This document shows positions 44,976 to 59,407 of a stretch of DNA of 64,000 nucleotides, one piece after another (within the stretch, counting starts at the first letter, position 1; the number at the start of each line of letters is the position of its first letter). The stretch comes from CBDUXT01 sp965371245 (GTDB lineage: Bacteria; Planctomycetota; Phycisphaerae; UBA1845): positions 7,516 through 71,515 of the forward strand of contig CBDUXT010000017.1 of the NCBI GenBank assembly GCA_965371245.1. Direction: 5' to 3'. The notes below the pieces were generated by a model. That model did not search any database. It saw only the letters and a list, made by a program, of their open reading frames with translations, and was not told where the DNA came from. Position numbers and translations under genes: made by a program.

Positions 44976-45092
44976 CTACGCACGAAACAAGGCCGCCAGG
45001 AACAGGTCCACAATACCGGTAAGGATCAGCGAAAGGAACCTCGCGATCTGAGAAAGAAACTCTGTCGATGTCAAGAAACCGTCGATGTCCAT
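44976..45092 (-). CDS. 38-aa predicted membrane microprotein
   Basis: From ATG 45092 to TAG the frame encodes MDIDGFLTSTEFLSQIARFL, then SLILTGIVDLFLAALFRA. The second half is a single hydrophobic helix ending in basic residues, like known small membrane proteins. GAAGGAG lies 10 nt upstream of the ATG. A consensus -10 and a fair -35 lie 70-100 bp further up, so an independent transcript is likely. No homologue is recognised and translation is unproved. Confidence 0.55.
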   Translation of the reverse strand: MDIDGFLTSTEFLSQIARFLSLILTGIVDLFLAALFRA

Positions 45093-45590
45093 TGCCTGAT
45101 CACTCCTTCACGCTTCCTGGGACGACCATGAGCGTCCTTCCACTTGAGCGGTGTGAGGCGGAATTATACCCACTGGCCCATGAGAGGCAACGTGCGACGC
45201 CGTAGCGTGTTCGTCACCCCCCTCGGACACCCTAGCAAGCGCCGCGCCGCTACGTGCCCGACCCTGAGCCAGCCGTCCGGAACGACGGACGCACGGTCAC
45301 CGCCCTTTCGAGCTTGCGCACGCCGTCCGAGCGTCACGCTCCGATGCCAGCCAAGGTACGGGTCCTGCCCACTGGTCATCCGCTGAACACGCTGTAGAAT
45401 ACCCTCCCTGCCGACCACGGCACCGGATTGGGGCCACGGCTCATCCGGTTTCGATTGCTCCACAACGCTCACGCGCGTCGGCATCCGGTCGCCGGCGAGC
45501 GCGGCTGGAAGAACGAAAATCACCCGGCTGCTTGGCACGCAGCGCCCCCGTGGCCGATTCGATCCGATGCGTTGAAAGGAAGGTTTTGCC
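45093..45590. other. Intergenic region between the microprotein and the TSP3 lipoprotein
   Basis: About 500 bp between divergent genes. It contains the promoter at 45163-45190 (minus). No further coding frame or structure is convincing. AAGGAAGG before 45591 is the lipoprotein gene's ribosome-binding site. Confidence 0.4.
45163..45190 (-). promoter_or_regulatory. Predicted sigma-70 promoter of the 38-aa ORF
   Basis: On the minus strand, TATAAT (45168-45163, perfect) and TTGCCT (45190-45185, 4/6) are separated by 16 bp. The start site would be ~64 nt upstream of the ATG at 45092. No other downstream gene reads before the thrS promoter. Confidence 0.6.
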
Positions 45591-46211
45591 ATGTTGAGGC
45601 GATATGAAGAATTGCTGGTCGCCGCGGTCATTGCGCTTTCGTTGTCTATCGTACTCATCACCGGATGCGGCATTGAGGGAGACGGGGTGATTGAACGGCT
45701 TGGAGGAGTGCTTACCGAACTGACATTGGGCTCCGACGCTGACGAAGTGCGCGACGAGGTCGATAACTGCCGAGACGACTTTAACCCGGATCAGGACGAT
45801 CTGGACGAGGACGGCGTCGGCAATGCCTGCGATAACTGTCCATCGACTCCGAACGGTCGCAATATGGGGACGTGCATCGAAGGCCTATCTGCGACGTGCC
45901 GAGCAGATTCGGAGTGCGACACGGCAGATGGCAAAGAGGACGGGGTTTGCGCCAACGACCAAAGCGATACTGATTCGGACGGTGTCGGCGACGCCTGCGA
46001 CAATTGTCCCGAAGTGAAGAACGACGACCAGCTCGATTTCGATTTGGATGGGATAGGAAACCGTTGCGACAACTGCCCGACCGATGCCAACGACGATCAA
46101 CTGGACGGTGACGAAGACGGCGTCGGCGACGTCTGCGATAACTGTCCTGACGTGCCCAATCCGACGCAGGCCGATTCCGATGGGAACGGCATCGGGGACG
46201 TTTGCCAGTAG
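45591..46211 (+). CDS. Thrombospondin type 3 repeat lipoprotein
   Basis: 206 residues. A signal peptide ends in the lipobox ITGC. After it, at least five Asp-rich repeats of the type DxDxDGxGDxCDNCPxxxNxxQ are visible (for example DDLDEDGVGNACDNCP and DTDSDGVGDACDNCPEVKND). These bind Ca2+ in known TSP3 proteins. The AAGGAAGG site lies 10 nt before the ATG. Predicted to be a surface Ca-binding lipoprotein; the role is unknown. Convergent with the CBM9-like gene. Confidence 0.88.
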   Translation: MLRRYEELLVAAVIALSLSIVLITGCGIEGDGVIERLGGVLTELTLGSDADEVRDEVDNCRDDFNPDQDDLDEDGVGNACDNCPSTPNGRNMGTCIEGLSATCRADSECDTADGKEDGVCANDQSDTDSDGVGDACDNCPEVKNDDQLDFDLDGIGNRCDNCPTDANDDQLDGDEDGVGDVCDNCPDVPNPTQADSDGNGIGDVCQ

Positions 46212-46276
46212 CAGATCGGGCAAACAGGCCAGACGCCTTACAAAACAGACCCGAGTCGCAGGAGGCTTCGCCCGGG

Positions 46277-46944
46277 TCATCGCACGGCGGGTTGCCCTGT
46301 CAGGACGGCCGTCGCCCAGGTTGACGGGTCCACATACCAGTAGAGGTCGTCACCGACCGTCAGGTATTGTTGCCCCAACTCCGAGTCCTCCAAGATGTAG
46401 TAGAACCCGATACGCGGGTGCTCGACCGGGTCGAACCCACTGAGGCACTCGCGGGGAATGAAGGCCTCGAGCGTATACCCGGTCCCTGACACGCGCGACG
46501 CAACCTGAATGCGCCCGGCCGGGATCGTCGGGGCGTCCTCTCGCGCGCGTTTGATCTTGCTCGCTCCGGCGACCGCTTTCTTTCCGCCCACGCCGCCACC
46601 GATCGGGAGAAAGTGGAACTGTTGGCAGAATCGCGTCGCTCGTTTGTTCGATCGAGCATCGCGCATGTCGGTGCAAAGCCGAAGATGGTCGCTGGTCCAG
46701 AATCGCTTCGGATCGCACCGAAGCGCCCGCGTCTTTCCGGCCACGCGGCAGGCGATCGCCAGACCGGTTTCGTTCCAGCATGCCCAAACATTCGCAAATG
46801 GCGGAGCACCGTCCATGGAGCCCAGTTCGGGCAACCGGTCCTCGTCGGACCAACCGGCCGCGCGGCCATCGAGTTTCCCAAGATGCGCCCGGTAGCGAAG
46901 CGGGAACTCCAAGTCGAACAGGAACCGGTTGGGCACGAGCTGAG

Positions 46945-46948
<4 letters not shown>
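46277..46948 (-). CDS. Carbohydrate-binding family 9-like (DOMON-like) protein
   Basis: 223 residues, no signal peptide. The sequence has CBM9-like beta-sandwich features: LPELGSMDGAPPFANVWACW, LAIACRVAGKTRALRCDPKR, DHLRLCTDMRDARSNKRATR and GTGYTLEAFIPRECLSGFD. It starts at ATG 46948, which overlaps the uvrA-like stop (ATGA, 46945-46948), so it is translationally coupled. Why a CBM9-like protein is tied to a UvrA locus is not known. Confidence 0.7.
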
Positions 46949-52142
<5,194 letters not shown>

Positions 52143-52143
<1 letters not shown>

Positions 52144-52715
52144 TAAATCCCCGCTTCGTCGCGTAGCTTCGTCAAGTCATCGACGATGCCCAACGTCTCC
52201 GCCTGCTTAAACATGTAGCCCCAGTCCATCCGCGCGCCTTGAACCTGCGAAACACTCAGTGCGTTGTCCCACTGTTTGGTGGATCGAGTATCCTTCCGCC
52301 AATCAAGTTTCATCAAGATGATGTCCTCGGGAGATACGACCTCGATTCTCATGCAGCCCGGTTCGAGCTCGATTCCTCGGCACCGCTTGAACACGCCAAG
52401 ATGGAACGGTGTCAACTGAACAACCGAAAGGTCCACTTTGAATGCCGAATCCATGTCGATCACGTTGACGATCCCCCCATTGCGCGCCGCGGCGACCAGG
52501 GAATCCTTGTTGCGGTACAGCCCTGGCGGAAGCATATCGCCGAGCCGGTTAGCCTGTTGCTCCGTCATGCGCACAATGATGTCCACGTCTTGCGTGCTGA
52601 TCGGCTCCCCGTACAGACCGCTTGCAACCGACCCCGTTATGGCATACTCGATTCCGATTTCCACAAGGGCTGAGACGACCTGCTCCATGACTTCATAGAT
52701 TGGGTTACTGTGCAT
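52143..52715 (-). CDS. Nucleotidyltransferase-like protein (DUF6036/MNT-like)
   Basis: 190 residues from ATG 52715. The nucleotidyltransferase signature is clear: EYAITGSVASGLYGEPISTQ followed by DVDIIVRM (GS...DxD). The C-terminal part has RIEVVSPEDIILMKLDW. Such domains are frequent in toxin-antitoxin and abortive-infection modules and in antibiotic-modifying enzymes; here the role is unknown. Its 5' end overlaps the 75-aa gene upstream by 11 bp. Its stop overlaps the start of the UvrA-like gene, so it sits as an insert within the uvrA unit. Confidence 0.82.
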
Positions 52716-52932
52716 CACACTCCCCCCGCGGCACATTGATTTGCCGCGCCTTTAAGAGCATGGCCGACATATCGCACAACATCCTCGCATTTCGCAACGG
52801 CCCCCGCGCCTCCGCAAGATGAAGCTGCATCAACCGGTCCTTAGCTTGGGGGCTCATGCTGCGAAAGTGTTCCGCGATAACATTCATCACGTCTGTCATG
52901 CGCTGGGCGTCGTCGTGGTGTTCTTGAATCAT
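52705..52932 (-). CDS. Small protein (75 aa) paired with the nucleotidyltransferase
   Basis: From ATG 52932 the sequence is MIQEHHDDAQRMTDVMNVIA, then EHFRSMSPQAKDRLMQLHLA and RMLCDMSAMLLKARQINVPR. It is helical and charged. No known domain. GGAAG lies upstream of the ATG. It overlaps the downstream nucleotidyltransferase gene by 11 bp, so the two form a bicistronic module. Whether it is an antitoxin or partner is inference. Confidence 0.65.
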   Translation of the reverse strand: MIQEHHDDAQRMTDVMNVIAEHFRSMSPQAKDRLMQLHLAEARGPLRNARMLCDMSAMLLKARQINVPRGECDAQ

Positions 52933-52951
52933 CGATTGTCTTCCGTTGTGC

Positions 52952-52972
52952 GGCGGGCCGAGCCCGCCCTAC
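52952..52972. repeat. Palindrome at the 5' edge of the nucleotidyltransferase module
   Basis: GGCGGGC-CGA-GCCCGCC (52952-52968), followed by CTAC. It is related to the arm sequences of the 40162-40220 inverted repeat (GTAGGGCGGGC). It lies between the NBD-I gene stop (52982) and the module. Together with the palindrome at 52071-52105 it brackets the inserted DNA. Confidence 0.55.
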
Positions 52973-52981
52973 CTTGCTGGA

Positions 52982-54886
52982 TCATTGTGCCGCGCTCTTG
53001 GCTACCGGCCGACGCTTTTTCGGCACTGCAATCTCGTCATCCCCGCGTAGGTAACGCCCCGTAATGGATCGCTTCGACCGGATGATCGCCTCCATGTCGC
53101 CTCGGGCCACCACCTTGCCGCCGCGCACGCCGGGGCCCGGGCCGAAGTCGATGATCTCGTCGGCCGCCCGCATGGTCTGCTCGTCGTGCTCGACGACGAT
53201 CACCGTGTTCCCCATGTCACGCAGGCGGCACAGTGAGTCGAGCAGGCGCTGGTTGTCTCGCGGGTGCAGGCCGATGCTCGGCTCGTCGAGGATGTAAAGG
53301 ACGCCGACGAGCCCCGCCCCGATCTGACCGGCCAGTCGAATCCGTTGCGACTCACCGCCGGAAAGCGTCGGCGCTGTGCGGTCGAGCGTCAGGTAGTCGA
53401 GCCCCACGCCTTGCAGGAAGCCGAGACGCCCGCGAACCTCCTTGAGCACGTCCTTGGCGATCAACTGCTGGAACGGTGTGAGCTTCAGGTCGGCGAAAAA
53501 CCGGGCGGCGTCATCGATGGACAGCGCCGACACCTCGTTGATGTTCAACCCGCCGACCTTGACCGCCAACGCCTGGGCATTCAGCCGCGCCCCGCGGCAA
53601 TCCGGGCAGGACCGTTTGCGCATGTACTTCTCGTAGTACGCACGCACGAAGTTGGACTTGGCCTTGCGGTGCTTCTCGCGGAGGTCGGCGATCACGCCCG
53701 GGAAGGTGCCGCCGTGGCGGTAGACGCCGCCCGACCAGCGCCACTCGAAGGCCACGTGCGCATCGCCCAAGCCGTAAAGGAGCGCCTTTTTCGCCTTCGC
53801 GGGCAGCTTCTTCCAGGGCGTTTTCAGGTCAAACCCGACGTGGGCCGCCACGCCTCGGAAGATGTGGCGGCGCCACCGGCCGATCCGCGTGCGCATCGGC
53901 GCGACCGCGAGCTTCAAAAACGGCTTTCGCGGATCCGGCACCATGAGCTCCGGGTCGAAGTCGAACCGCGTTCCCATCCCATCGCACGAAAGGCACATGC
54001 CGGCCGGCGAGTTGAAGCTGAAGAGCTGGGGCGAGGGTGCCTCGAAGCTGACATCGCAGCTTGGGCAGGCGTAGTGCGAGGAGAGCAGCAGATCGCCGGC
54101 AGCCGAAGCCTTCGCCAGCTTGGGCTGCGCCGCGGCGCGTGACGAACGAGCGCTCTTCCGGGCACCATCGACCACCTGTACGATCAGCGTGCCGTCGCCC
54201 AGGCGCATCGCGCTTTCGACCGCCTCGGCCAGTCGTGAGCGAACCGTCGCGGAGAGAGTTAGCCGATCGACGACGATCTCGATGTTGTGTCGGACATGGC
54301 GAGCCAGCGTCGGTGCATCGGCCAGGGGAACCACCTCGCCGTCCACCCGCGCCCGACCGTACCCCTGTTTGATCATGTCCTCGAACAGGTCGCGGTACTC
54401 GCCCTTTTGGCCGCGGACCACCGGGCCGAGAATGAGCACCTTCGTGCCCGAGGGCAGCTCCAGGATTCGGGCGATGATCTGCTCACGGGTTTGGGCGGCG
54501 ATGGGTCGATCGCAGCCCGTACAGTGCTGGCGACCGGCGCGGGCGAACAACACGCGAAGATAGTCATGGATTTGCGTGATGGTTCCGACGGTGCTGCGCG
54601 GGTTCCAGCCGCTGGTTTTTTGCTGAATGGCGATGGCCGGGCTCAACCCGGTGATCTGGTCTACGTCGGGCTTGGCGAGCTGGCCGAGGAACTGCCGTGC
54701 GTAGGAACTGAGCGACTCGAGGTAGCGACGCTGTCCCTCGGCGAAGAGCGTGTCGAACGCGAAGCTGCTCTTGCCACTTCCAGAGACACCGGTGAAGCAG
54801 ATCAGCTTCCCGCGCGGCAGCGTAAGCGAGACGTCGCGCAGGTTGTGCTCGCGCGCACCTTTGACCGTGATCGTTCGGGGTTCCAT
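52982..54886 (-). CDS. UvrA N-terminal half (NBD-I only)
   Basis: 634 residues. It is a full UvrA first half. Walker A is GVSGSGKSSFAFD, the zinc module is CTGCDRP...CPSC/CLSC, the ABC signature LSGGESQRIRLAGQI, and Walker B YILDEPSIGLHPRDN. It ends shortly after ITGRYLRGDDE, which in ordinary UvrA lies just before the second NBD. The missing second half appears at the start of the 1732-aa protein 840 bp downstream. The start is ATG 54886; no strong RBS is visible. Function: lesion recognition in excision repair if it associates with the downstream protein. Confidence 0.9.
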   Translation of the reverse strand: MEPRTITVKGAREHNLRDVSLTLPRGKLICFTGVSGSGKSSFAFDTLFAEGQRRYLESLSSYARQFLGQLAKPDVDQITGLSPAIAIQQKTSGWNPRSTVGTITQIHDYLRVLFARAGRQHCTGCDRPIAAQTREQIIARILELPSGTKVLILGPVVRGQKGEYRDLFEDMIKQGYGRARVDGEVVPLADAPTLARHVRHNIEIVVDRLTLSATVRSRLAEAVESAMRLGDGTLIVQVVDGARKSARSSRAAAQPKLAKASAAGDLLLSSHYACPSCDVSFEAPSPQLFSFNSPAGMCLSCDGMGTRFDFDPELMVPDPRKPFLKLAVAPMRTRIGRWRRHIFRGVAAHVGFDLKTPWKKLPAKAKKALLYGLGDAHVAFEWRWSGGVYRHGGTFPGVIADLREKHRKAKSNFVRAYYEKYMRKRSCPDCRGARLNAQALAVKVGGLNINEVSALSIDDAARFFADLKLTPFQQLIAKDVLKEVRGRLGFLQGVGLDYLTLDRTAPTLSGGESQRIRLAGQIGAGLVGVLYILDEPSIGLHPRDNQRLLDSLCRLRDMGNTVIVVEHDEQTMRAADEIIDFGPGPGVRGGKVVARGDMEAIIRSKRSITGRYLRGDDEIAVPKKRRPVAKSAAQ

Positions 54887-54953
54887 GGGGGTGGATGGTA
54901 CGATGTCCCGCGCGTCGTGCCCAGACTCACGCAAGGTCGTCGATCGCGAGGGG

Positions 54954-55607
54954 TCAGTTTCCGCCGGGTTGTGTGGCGGCCGGGGCATCGGTCACGGTCC
55001 GCGGACGCCTGAAGCTGCGCGCGTTCTTGGCGAAACCGAAGTGCGTGGCGCGCCAGAAACCAGCGTCCTTGGAGAGGTAGGCGATGAGCACCGCACTGGC
55101 GTTGGGATCGCCACTTGGGTCCGCTACCTCCAGCAAGACCTGGCTCTCCTCGACCGCGTTCTCCCCGGTACGAGCCACGACCCCGCGCCGCCGAAAGCGA
55201 AGCTCGGCTTTTTCCCAGTCGGTCTCGAAGTCGTCCACGTAGTGCGAGACGGTCGGCGTCCAGCGGTAGACCACGTTGTGCAGGAAGTCGGCGGGGTCCA
55301 TGCCCGAACGATTCCGCAACTGGATCACGTTGGGGGCGCACACGTCGAATTGCTTATCGAGTGCGGCCTCCCGCTCGTCCGCTGTTTGTGCCTGAAAGTC
55401 GTCACGGATGGCCCGTAGCGCAACGAAGGCAACTTGCTCGGGCGTGGCGTCCTTGTCCAGGGTCACGCCGTAGAGCGTCTTGACCTCGACCGTCACATCC
55501 TGGCGGACCTGCTGGCCCGCAAGGCGCGCGTCCCGGCTGCACGCGCCCAGGACCGACAAGCCCAGCACCGAGCCGACAAGACGTAGAAATACCGGTTTAG
55601 ACCGCAT
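54954..55607 (-). CDS. Putative lipoprotein of unknown function
   Basis: 217 residues. The signal peptide (LRLVGSVLGLSVLG) ends in ACS, a lipobox (LGAC). The mature part is soluble and helix-rich, with no known domain. It precedes the UvrA locus on the same strand by 67 bp, and the next gene upstream diverges from it. Planctomycete lipoproteins of this type are frequent; no function is visible. Confidence 0.75.
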   Translation of the reverse strand: MRSKPVFLRLVGSVLGLSVLGACSRDARLAGQQVRQDVTVEVKTLYGVTLDKDATPEQVAFVALRAIRDDFQAQTADEREAALDKQFDVCAPNVIQLRNRSGMDPADFLHNVVYRWTPTVSHYVDDFETDWEKAELRFRRRGVVARTGENAVEESQVLLEVADPSGDPNASAVLIAYLSKDAGFWRATHFGFAKNARSFRRPRTVTDAPAATQPGGN

Positions 55608-55710
55608 TGGGCGGGGAGTCTACCCGCTGGACCGGAGGTTGCCAACAGGTCATCCTTGAGGCAGTACCCCTGCCGCGATAGACTGTGAAGCTTCGGGAGC
55701 CCACGCTGCC

Positions 55711-56232
55711 ATGGCTGACTTCAACCAGAACCTTTGGGCGCCGTGGCGGATGCAGTACATCCGTTCGCTGGGCGACGAGCTTACCGACGACGGCTGCTTT
55801 CTCTGCCGGTACTGGGAGCAGCCGGACCACGATCCCGAGAACCACGTCGTGTGGCGGAGTGCTTGCTCGTTCGTCGTCTTGAACCGGTTCCCCTATACGA
55901 ACGGCCATCTGCTGGTTGCCGCCGCAAGCCACAAGGGCGACTTCGCCGACCTCGCCGATGACGAACTCGGCTGTCTGAACCAAGCCGTCCGCGACGGGGT
56001 CGCCGTGTTGCGGGCCGCGCTCAGCCCGCACGGGTTCAACATCGGGTACAACCTAGGCCGGTGCGCGGGGGCCGGGCTGCCGGACCATCTGCACGCCCAC
56101 ATCGTGCCCCGCTGGTCCGGGGATACAAACTACATGGCCGTGATCGGGAACAGCCGCGTGATTCCCGACTCGCTCGACGCCATGTGGACCCAGCTCGTCG
56201 AGCACGCCCAGTCCAAGGGACTTCGATCCTGA
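55711..56232 (+). CDS. HIT family hydrolase
   Basis: 173 residues. The histidine triad is DHLHAHIVPRW. Upstream, two cysteines (FLCRYW region) and the VWRSACSFVVLNRFPYTNGH block match diadenosine-polyphosphate hydrolases and related HIT proteins. Predicted cytosolic nucleotide hydrolase or transferase. ATG 55711 is preceded by GGGAG. A dGTPase gene starts 26 bp downstream, so the two probably share a nucleotide-pool function. Confidence 0.9.
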   Translation: MADFNQNLWAPWRMQYIRSLGDELTDDGCFLCRYWEQPDHDPENHVVWRSACSFVVLNRFPYTNGHLLVAAASHKGDFADLADDELGCLNQAVRDGVAVLRAALSPHGFNIGYNLGRCAGAGLPDHLHAHIVPRWSGDTNYMAVIGNSRVIPDSLDAMWTQLVEHAQSKGLRS

Positions 56233-56258
56233 CGACCGGTCGGCAAGCGAAACATCCT

Positions 56259-57383
56259 ATGGCCGGATCAACCCCGCACCGCCTCGCCCCCTACGCCGTG
56301 GTTCCCGGTCGGGCCGACGACCGCGCGCACCTGGAGCCGCCCGCCTCGCTGTTCGGCGCGTTCGAGCAGGATCGATACCGCATCATCCAAAGCACCGCCT
56401 TCCGACGGCTTGAGGGAAAGACACAGGTCTTCGCGCCGGGTTTCCACGACCACTTTCGCACCCGCCTGACCCACACGCTTGAGGTCGCCCAGATCGCCCG
56501 CACCCTGGCGGTCGCCTTGCAGGCCAACGAGCACCTCGCCGAGGCGATTGCCCTGGCCCACGACCTTGGTCATCCGCCCTTTGGCCACGCAGGCGAGGCG
56601 GCGCTCGATGCGGTCATGACCGACCACGGCGGTTTCAACCACAACGCCCACGTTCTGCGCGTGGTGGAATACCTGGAACATCCATTCCCCGCCTTCCGAG
56701 GACTCAACCTAACTGTCGCGACCCGCGCCGGCCTCGCGGCTCACCAGACGCGGTACGATCGACCCGCCACACGGAGCGACGCCGAATCAACCACCGCCCA
56801 GGGCGCATCCGTGGAGGCGCGGATTGCCTCGGTGGCCGACCGTATCGCCTACGACCATCACGATCTCGAAGATGCCATCGGCGCCGGGTTCCTCGAGCTC
56901 GGCGAACTCGAGTCCGTAGCGCTGTGGCAGCGCGCCTTCGAGGGGGTCTCCAAGGGATCTCCGGCAACGAACATCCACGCGATCCGGCGCGGTGTCCTCA
57001 ACGCGATGCTCGACGAGGTGCTGCAAGACGTTGTCGATACGTCGCGGAAGCTTCTTTCGACCGTTGAGTCGCCGGAAGCGGCAGCGGCCCAGGAGCACCC
57101 GCTCGTGGCGGCTTCGCACGAAACGGAACGACGGCTGCGTGATCTGGAGCAGTTTCTCGCGGACCGACTCTATCGACGACCCGAAGTGGCCGACGTCGAT
57201 ACGCGAAACCGCGAGCGAGTCGTCGCGTTGTTCGAAGCCTACCGGCGCCGACCAGAGCTTCTGCCACGACGGTTCTCGGCGCGCGTCGATGAGCAAGGGT
57301 TGAACACCGTCATCTGCGACTACCTCGCCGGGATGACCGATCGCTACTTCGCCAACCAGTATGATTCGTGCGTGAGTACCTAG
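56259..57383 (+). CDS. dgt: Deoxyguanosinetriphosphate triphosphohydrolase (HD domain)
   Basis: 374 residues. The HD-domain metal ligands lie in RTRLTHTLEVAQIARTLAVA (His) and IALAHDLGHPPFGHAGEAAL (His-Asp). ARIASVADRIAYDHHDLEDA holds later acidic ligands. It belongs to the dGTPase-like group that cleaves dNTPs into nucleoside and triphosphate. ATG 56259 gives a typical N-terminus. It is co-directional with the HIT gene and followed by a transposase scar and palindromes. Confidence 0.9.
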   Translation: MAGSTPHRLAPYAVVPGRADDRAHLEPPASLFGAFEQDRYRIIQSTAFRRLEGKTQVFAPGFHDHFRTRLTHTLEVAQIARTLAVALQANEHLAEAIALAHDLGHPPFGHAGEAALDAVMTDHGGFNHNAHVLRVVEYLEHPFPAFRGLNLTVATRAGLAAHQTRYDRPATRSDAESTTAQGASVEARIASVADRIAYDHHDLEDAIGAGFLELGELESVALWQRAFEGVSKGSPATNIHAIRRGVLNAMLDEVLQDVVDTSRKLLSTVESPEAAAAQEHPLVAASHETERRLRDLEQFLADRLYRRPEVADVDTRNRERVVALFEAYRRRPELLPRRFSARVDEQGLNTVICDYLAGMTDRYFANQYDSCVST

Positions 57384-57386
57384 TGT

Positions 57387-57503
57387 CTGGTCAACCTGGA
57401 ATCCGCGGGTTTGCTCGGTGGGTGGCCCACCTCTTTAGAGGTGGGGGACTCGAATGGTCTCCGGATTCGCGTCCCCCACGGCTAAAGCCACGGGCCACCC
57501 ACC
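57387..57503. repeat. Palindromic repeat copy A (GGTGGGTGGCCCACC type)
   Basis: The 48-bp block 57387-57434 (CTGGTCAACCTGGAATCCGC... to ...GGCCCACCTCT) recurs at 63914-63961 with two mismatches. Inside this copy a CCCACCTCT/AGAGGTGGG hairpin (57426-57445) and an outer inverted repeat, GGTGGGTGGCCC with GGGCCACCCACC (57417-57428/57492-57503), are perfect. Confidence 0.8.
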
Positions 57504-57543
57504 CCGCAAGTTTACGCGTGACGATGCACTAGAGCATCGGGCG

Positions 57544-57669
57544 TACCGCGTTGGGAAGGCACTTCGCGGCTACCCGGTGGCGCTGCGGTCCAGGTTGTGC
57601 GATGGGGTGCTCGATGTCTACTTCGACACCAAGCGTATCGGCTGGATCAACGAGCGTAGGGGCCAATAG
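57544..57669 (+). pseudogene. Transposase C-terminal remnant (IS481-like integrase core)
   Basis: The frame from Y31 reads YRVGKALRGYPVALRSRLCD, then GVLDVYFDTKRIGWINERRG and a stop. This resembles the short C-terminal tail of DDE transposases (IS481 group; '...YPVAVRPTA.DGV..VYF' pattern). No catalytic domain, no inverted repeats and no start site belonging to it were found. It is a scar, adjoining the palindromic repeat. Confidence 0.5.
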
Positions 57670-57802
57670 GGCCGGGCACCGCGAGCAAACGACACCGGCG
57701 CGGGCGCCCTCCAAGAATCGCCGACCGGCAGCCTGGCCTCAGTTCGCTCCGCTCACTCCGACTCGGGTTGGCCGTCCCACTGGAATTGTCACGGACCCTG
57801 AG

Positions 57803-58189
57803 CTACGCGTCGGCGCCGATGGACTTGTCATATTCCGAGGCATCCATCAGCGCGGAAAGTGGCTGAGTTGATGTGGCCCGGAGCTTCACCATCCAGCCCT
57901 CCTCGAAGGCGTCGTCGTTGATCAATTCGGGATGGTCATCCAGCGCGGCGTTGACCTCCACCACCTCACCGGCCACGGCGCTGAAGATTTCCGACGTGGC
58001 CTTGACGGACTCCACCTCACCAAGCGACGCCCCCACCGCAATGTCGGTTCCGACCGCGGGAAGCTCGACATAGGTGATGTCGGTCAGCTCCTCGGCCGCA
58101 TGCTGAGTGATGCCCATGGTCACAAGGTCGCCTTCGACGAGGAACCATTCGTGCGTTTCGCTGTATTTTCGATCCGTCGGGACGCTCAT
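57803..58189 (-). CDS. gcvH: Glycine cleavage system H protein
   Basis: 128 residues. The lipoyl lysine is in LGEVESVKATSEIFSAVAGE. MSVPTDRKYSETHEWFLVEG is the normal N-terminus and fixes the start at ATG 58189. It shuttles the aminomethyl group between the P and T proteins in glycine cleavage. It follows gcvT by 67 bp. No gcvP is present in the window. Confidence 0.95.
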   Translation of the reverse strand: MSVPTDRKYSETHEWFLVEGDLVTMGITQHAAEELTDITYVELPAVGTDIAVGASLGEVESVKATSEIFSAVAGEVVEVNAALDDHPELINDDAFEEGWMVKLRATSTQPLSALMDASEYDKSIGADA

Positions 58190-58256
58190 CGGTTCACCTT
58201 CCCCGCGCGGCCCCCAGCCATCCCACCGGGCGGGTCGTGCCAAGACTTATGGATGT

Positions 58257-59363
58257 CTACTTCTTCGTAGTGCGTTTGTAAAACGGAAGCTTCACCACGC
58301 GGGCCGCCGCCCGGCTCCGGCCAAGCTCCACCTCGACGTGCGTGCCGTCCTCGGCGCAGTCCGCGGTCACCAACGCCATAGCGATGCTCTTGCCTAAGGT
58401 GGGGCTGAGCGTGCCGCTGGTGATCTGACCGACCTGGCGCCCCTGGGTGACAACTTTGTAGTGCTGGCGGGCGATTCGCCGCCCTTCCAACTCCAGCCCG
58501 ACCAATCGTCGCGGCAACCCCTGCTCCTTGAGCCGGCGCATGGCCTCGGCGCCGATGAAGTCCTTCGTCAGGTCCACGCACCAACCCTGACCGGCCGTGA
58601 GCGAGTCCAAGTCCTCGGAAAGCTCATGACCGTACAGCGGCATACCCGCCTCGATACGGAGCGTGTCGCGTGCCCCCAGGCCGGCGGGCTTGATGACCGG
58701 ATGCGGTTTCGCGGCGGTCCCCATCAGCCGCGGCACCAGCAGCTTGACCAGGCCCGCTGGAAACACCACCTCGAACCCGTCCTCACCGGTGTAGCCGCTA
58801 CGATAGGCGATGATGGACATGCCCATGACCGAGAAGGACTTGCAGCGGTACCGCTTGATGGCGGTGAGGTCTTCGGCGACCACGTCCTGGACGAGTTCCA
58901 GTGTACGGGGTCCCTGAATGGCGGGCATGGCCGTCCGAAACGTTTCGTCTGTCAGGGACACATCGGTACCCGCCGCGTGCCCTTCCACCCACGCGACGAT
59001 CTTCTCGCGATTCGATGCGTTGCAAACGATGCCCCAGTAGGACTCGAACCGGGAGACGATCAGATCGTCGAGGATGCCGCCGTCTTCACGGCACATGTGC
59101 GAGTAGTATGAGCGCCCGACCTCGGCGTCGGTGAGGTTCCGCGTACACAAACGGTTGAGAAGAGACTCACCGTCGTTGCCGGTGAGCTTGAGCCGACCCA
59201 TGTGCGACACGTCGAACACGCTACAGGCGGTGCGGGTGTGGTTGTGCTCCTGGGTGATCCCGGCAAACTGCACCGGCATCGACCAACCCGCAAAATCGAC
59301 CATGCGGGCCCCCATGGCCACGTGCGTTTCGTAGAACGGTGTCCGATGTAATGAATCAGTCAT
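58257..59363 (-). CDS. gcvT: Glycine cleavage system aminomethyltransferase (T protein)
   Basis: 368 residues. It transfers the methylene group from H protein to tetrahydrofolate. Motifs seen: HVAMGARMVDFAGWSMPVQF, SVFDVSHMGRLKLTGNDGES, DFIGAEAMRRLKEQGLPRRL and QITSGTLSPTLGKSIAMALV. ATG 59363 (MTDSLHRTPFYETH) is the standard start. A sigma-70-like promoter lies about 45 bp upstream. The gcvT-gcvH pair is an operon. Confidence 0.95.
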   Translation of the reverse strand: MTDSLHRTPFYETHVAMGARMVDFAGWSMPVQFAGITQEHNHTRTACSVFDVSHMGRLKLTGNDGESLLNRLCTRNLTDAEVGRSYYSHMCREDGGILDDLIVSRFESYWGIVCNASNREKIVAWVEGHAAGTDVSLTDETFRTAMPAIQGPRTLELVQDVVAEDLTAIKRYRCKSFSVMGMSIIAYRSGYTGEDGFEVVFPAGLVKLLVPRLMGTAAKPHPVIKPAGLGARDTLRIEAGMPLYGHELSEDLDSLTAGQGWCVDLTKDFIGAEAMRRLKEQGLPRRLVGLELEGRRIARQHYKVVTQGRQVGQITSGTLSPTLGKSIAMALVTADCAEDGTHVEVELGRSRAAARVVKLPFYKRTTKK

Positions 59364-59407
59364 TGCCAACACCCTACGGGTACGGCAGAGCCTCCTGCCT
59401 ACGCGCG

